Below, piece by piece: positions 6,624 through 8,867 of a stretch of 8,867 nucleotides of DNA; positions within the stretch are counted from its first letter, which is position 1; every line of letters starts with the position of its first letter. This stretch comes from CAMYLR01 sp039590215 (lineage in GTDB: Bacteria; Gemmatimonadota; Gemmatimonadetes; JACCXV01; JAHWKZ01). The notes below the pieces were generated by a model, which was not told where the DNA came from, did no database searches, and worked only from the letters and a program-made list of their open reading frames with translations. Where the stretch lies: contig JBDHFX010000106.1 in NCBI GenBank assembly GCA_039590215.1, positions 1 through 8,867 of the forward strand. Reading direction: 5' to 3'. A program made the translations under genes and the position numbers.

Positions 6624-7354
6624 ACGGGTGGGTTTCGAGCCGTCGCGGCGAAGAGGCGATCGAGCTGTTGGACGCCGGCCACGGATCAGAAGAGGAGATC
6701 GCCGAGTGCTACCACGAGCTGGGGTTGGTCAATCGGTGGCTAGGAGGCTTCCGAGCGACGTTCGAGCCGCTGGAGCGCTGGACCGGCGCATCCGGGCCGG
6801 CGACGATCCTCGACGTCGCCGGGGGTGACGGTGATTACGCCGAGCAATTCCTGGCCCGTGCTCGCTCACAGGGCACCGATGCCCGCGTGTACATGCTGGA
6901 CTGGCACCCGGTTACGATAGGATTGGCCCAAGACCGTCGGCTGAACGGCTTGCACTCGATCCGCGGCGACGCGCTGGCGTTGCCGTTCGAGGATCGCAGC
7001 TTTGATCTGGTGCACTCGGCGGCGTTTTTTCACCATCTATCGATCGCGCGAGCGTGCGATCTCTTGGCCGAGATGTGTCGCGTCACCCAACGGTTGGTGA
7101 TCGTCAACGACCTCGTCCGCTCGCGCGTGGCACAGGCTTCGATTTGGGCGTTGACGCGTGGGTTGAGCCGTAACCGACTGATCCGGCACGACGGTCCGCT
7201 GTCGGTTTCCAAAGCGTTCGTTCCGCGTGAGCTGGAAGCGATCGCTCGCGCCGTGGAACAGAGGACATCGGGCGACTTCCGATGGCACCTGACGCGCATG
7301 TTTCCGTACCGGATGACGCTAGTGGGCGCTCGTCTCTCCGGGGTGGATCGATGA
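6620..7354 (+). CDS. Class I SAM-dependent methyltransferase
   Basis: This is a 244-residue cytosolic enzyme expected to transfer a methyl group from S-adenosylmethionine to a small molecule or lipid. It has the Rossmann-type methyltransferase core: motif I LDVAGGDGDY at 64-73, an acidic post-I residue Asp94 in MLDWHP, motif II region GDALALPFEDRSFDLV at 116-131, and SAAFFHHL at 133-140, in the style of the Methyltransf_11/25 (UbiE-like) group. An N-terminal helical stretch with NRWLGG (38-43) precedes the core. From memory, such a segment is seen in methyltransferases paired with flavoproteins in type III polyketide clusters; this is suggestive only. The ATG at 6620 is chosen from the ATGA overlap with the preceding stop; the longer open frame upstream lies inside that gene. 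Its own stop overlaps the next start by ATGA. No clear RBS is seen, which fits translational coupling. Confidence 0.9.
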   Translation: MNGWVSSRRGEEAIELLDAGHGSEEEIAECYHELGLVNRWLGGFRATFEPLERWTGASGPATILDVAGGDGDYAEQFLARARSQGTDARVYMLDWHPVTIGLAQDRRLNGLHSIRGDALALPFEDRSFDLVHSAAFFHHLSIARACDLLAEMCRVTQRLVIVNDLVRSRVAQASIWALTRGLSRNRLIRHDGPLSVSKAFVPRELEAIARAVEQRTSGDFRWHLTRMFPYRMTLVGARLSGVDR

Positions 7355-8553
7355 TCCGGGACGTGGTCGTTGTCGGCGGCGGGCCAGCCGGTGCGGCCAC
7401 TGCGATCCATCTGACCCGAGCCGGGCTCGACGTTTGCGTGCTCGATCGTGCGCGGTTTCCGCGCGACAAAGCGTGCGGCGAGTTTCTGAGTCCGGCGGCA
7501 ACGCCGCTGCTGGAAGACCTCGGCGTACGCGATACGATCGACGCGGCAGGTGCGAGACGCCTCGACCAGGTCCGGATCTTTGGCGGCGACCAACGGCTCG
7601 ACCTGGCGTTCCCGGCCGACGCAGACGCCCCGCCGTGGGGGTACGCGCTCTCACGCCGAAAGCTCGACGCAATCCTTATAGACGCCGCTACATCAGCCGG
7701 TGCTGAAGTTCGGGAGGGCGTCGGAGTCGACGACCTCGTTCTCGATCGCGGTCAGGTGGCGGGTGTAACGACACGAGGCTTAAACGGGGAGCGTAGGTCG
7801 CTTCAAGCCCGGCTCGTGGTCGGCGCCGGGGGTCGCAACTGTCCGGTAGCCCGTGCACTCGGGCTCCAGCGCCGGTCACGTCGCCGCCGGATCGATCTGC
7901 TAGCCCACTGGACCACTGACGGGCCCACCCCGGAGGCACAATGTGAGCTCCATGTCGGTCGGTCGGGCTACGTCGCCGCTGCTCCGGTGGAGGGCGCGCG
8001 GTTGAACGTCAACTGCGTCGTGCCTCAAGTTGCCATCCAGCGGTCCCCCGATCCCACACTCGTGTACAATGACATGCTGCAGCGTCACCCACGACTCGCC
8101 CGTTGGATCGTCGGCGAACCTGCCGAGCCCGTCGTGGCCACCGACATCACGCCGCTCACCACCGCGCGCGCGACCACAGACGGCGCGTTGCTGGTCGGCG
8201 ACAGCGCGCTTTTTCTGGATCCATTCACCGGGCAGGGAATCTACTTGGCGCTCGCGAGCGCCAGTCTCGCCGCGGGTGTCGCCGTGCGTGCGTTGTCAGC
8301 CGGCAGCGTCGATGGCGCAACGCTCGCCGACTACGACCAGTTGCGTGCCAAGGAGTTCCGCGCCAAACGACGCGTTAGCGTTGCGATCCAGTGCATCATC
8401 GACCGTCCCTGGCTAACCCGCCCCGTGGTCCGCGCGCTGCGCCGCAACCGTGAGCTAGCCGACACCCTGGCCGCGGTCACCGGGGACATGGTGCCGGCCG
8501 ACCACGCCTGGCGACTCGGCTTCGGCTATCACTTGGCTCAGGGTGCGATCTAG
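7351..8553 (+). CDS. FAD-dependent oxidoreductase, geranylgeranyl reductase/hydroxylase-like
   Basis: This is a 400-residue group A flavoprotein (PHBH/geranylgeranyl-reductase-like superfamily). The FAD-binding dinucleotide motif GGGPAG is at 9-14, with the acidic strand end LDRARFP at 31-37. The block DKACGEFLSP (39-48) is typical of the GGR-like branch. The central GAGGRNCPVARALG (158-171) corresponds to the DG region. The second FAD motif GDSALFLDPFTGQGIYLAL (283-301) has the expected PxxGQGI. It may be a hydroxylase or a C=C reductase; the substrate cannot be read from sequence. The ATG at 7351 is set by the ATGA overlap with the methyltransferase stop, by a GGTGG upstream, and by starting directly with the FAD strand (MIRDVVVVGGG). 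It is the last gene of the rightward unit. Confidence 0.92.
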   Translation: MIRDVVVVGGGPAGAATAIHLTRAGLDVCVLDRARFPRDKACGEFLSPAATPLLEDLGVRDTIDAAGARRLDQVRIFGGDQRLDLAFPADADAPPWGYALSRRKLDAILIDAATSAGAEVREGVGVDDLVLDRGQVAGVTTRGLNGERRSLQARLVVGAGGRNCPVARALGLQRRSRRRRIDLLAHWTTDGPTPEAQCELHVGRSGYVAAAPVEGARLNVNCVVPQVAIQRSPDPTLVYNDMLQRHPRLARWIVGEPAEPVVATDITPLTTARATTDGALLVGDSALFLDPFTGQGIYLALASASLAAGVAVRALSAGSVDGATLADYDQLRAKEFRAKRRVSVAIQCIIDRPWLTRPVVRALRRNRELADTLAAVTGDMVPADHAWRLGFGYHLAQGAI

Positions 8554-8560
8554 GCACTGA

Positions 8561-8576
8561 CGCGGCGAAAACCGCG
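8561..8576. repeat. Small hairpin CGCGG-CGAAAA-CCGCG
   Basis: A 5-bp GC stem with a 6-nt loop lies just after the flavoprotein stop. No T-run follows on the plus strand. It sits beyond the T-run of the minus-strand terminator and may add little. It is a possible weak stop for the rightward operon. Confidence 0.35.
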
Positions 8577-8577
8577 C

Positions 8578-8609
8578 AAAAAAGCGGGGCGCTCAAAAGA
8601 GCGCCCCGC
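8578..8609 (-). terminator. Intrinsic terminator for the leftward outer-membrane protein gene
   Basis: There is a perfect 11-bp inverted repeat, GCGGGGCGCTC (8584-8594) and GAGCGCCCCGC (8599-8609), around an AAAA loop. The six A residues at 8578-8583 read as a T6 run immediately after the hairpin on the minus strand, which defines its direction. It lies ~27 bp beyond the stop of the leftward gene. The hairpin may also slow plus-strand transcription leaving the flavoprotein gene, but no U-run supports that. Confidence 0.88.
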
Positions 8610-8635
8610 CGCAACGAACGGCCACTGTGCCGTCT

Positions 8636-8867
8636 CTAGTTGAAGATGTACCGGAACCCGAGCTGTATCTGCCAGCGTGAGATCACGCTGATGTCGTCGA
8701 TGAACGTCGAGGTCCCCGCGGTGCCCGGGAACTGGAACAGCGGGTTGCCCGCCCCGTCGAAGTTCCCATTGAACACCAACGGCGTCTTGGCGGCCGAGTT
8801 GACGACCTCGCGGACACCCCAATCGGAGTTGATCAGGTTCCCAAAGTTCAGGATGTCGAGGCTCACC
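8636..8867 (-). CDS. C-terminus of an outer-membrane beta-barrel protein, probably TonB-dependent/Oar-like receptor (partial)
   Basis: About 76 residues are visible; the gene continues beyond the window edge. The first apparent start near the edge is a GTG that is better read as internal valine (VSLDILNFGNLINSDWG). This phrase, followed by a short loop and the terminal strand ISRWQIQLGFRYIFN, resembles the end of large carboxypeptidase-regulatory-domain/TonB-dependent (Oar-like) receptors. These often have LNFxNLxNxxWG near the C-terminus and finish on an aromatic beta-strand. Alternating hydrophobic residues in the last strand and the penultimate Phe fit recognition by the BAM assembly machinery. 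The stop is TAG at 8638-8636, followed by a strong terminator. The family is probable rather than certain because only the tail is seen. Confidence 0.72.
   Translation of the reverse strand, partial: VSLDILNFGNLINSDWGVREVVNSAAKTPLVFNGNFDGAGNPLFQFPGTAGTSTFIDDISVISRWQIQLGFRYIFN

Noticed and set aside
1..8867. tRNA, rRNA, CRISPR, insertion sequence or phage features
   Set aside because: No direct-repeat arrays, transposase-like products, integrase or structured RNA genes were seen on either strand.

Overview
The window is GC-rich, densely packed bacterial DNA with G or C at most third codon positions. It shows no mobile elements, RNA genes or CRISPR repeats. The gene content is a DXP-independent PLP synthase (PdxS/PdxT), a secreted metallo-beta-lactamase-fold hydrolase, a RocA-type P5C dehydrogenase, and the C-terminus of what looks like a large outer-membrane TonB-dependent/Oar-like receptor. 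This suggests an environmental, probably Gram-negative (diderm) bacterium such as a member of Gemmatimonadota, Acidobacteriota or a similar lineage. The phylum is inference from gene types only.

Layout: (1) 1-1221, plus strand: the 3' part of pdxS and complete pdxT, overlapping by 4 nt (GTGA), together forming the PLP synthase glutaminase/lyase complex. (2) 1285-3062, minus strand: a two-gene operon, a short-chain dehydrogenase/reductase followed by an exported metallo-hydrolase, joined by a TGATG stop/start overlap. It converges on pdxT. (3) 3063-3222: a divergent intergenic region with a short dyad. (4) 3223-8553, plus strand: a run of five genes. The first is a P5C (glutamate semialdehyde) dehydrogenase whose first ~29 codons lie in a different frame from the rest. 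It is followed by an MFS transporter with no good start codon, an exported protein of unknown function, a class I SAM methyltransferase and a geranylgeranyl-reductase-like FAD oxidoreductase. The last four genes are joined by three successive 4-nt ATGA overlaps. (5) 8554-8635: a convergent spacer with a strong intrinsic terminator reading on the minus strand. (6) 8636-8867, minus strand: the C-terminal end of an outer-membrane beta-barrel protein.

Functionally, the left part is cofactor and amino-acid metabolism. The MFS/secreted protein/methyltransferase/flavoprotein block looks like a small-molecule or lipid tailoring-and-export cassette without a recognisable core synthase in view. The observations most worth checking are the apparent single-base frameshift in the P5C dehydrogenase gene, the missing canonical start of the MFS gene, and the coupled four-gene cassette with its unrecognised secreted member.
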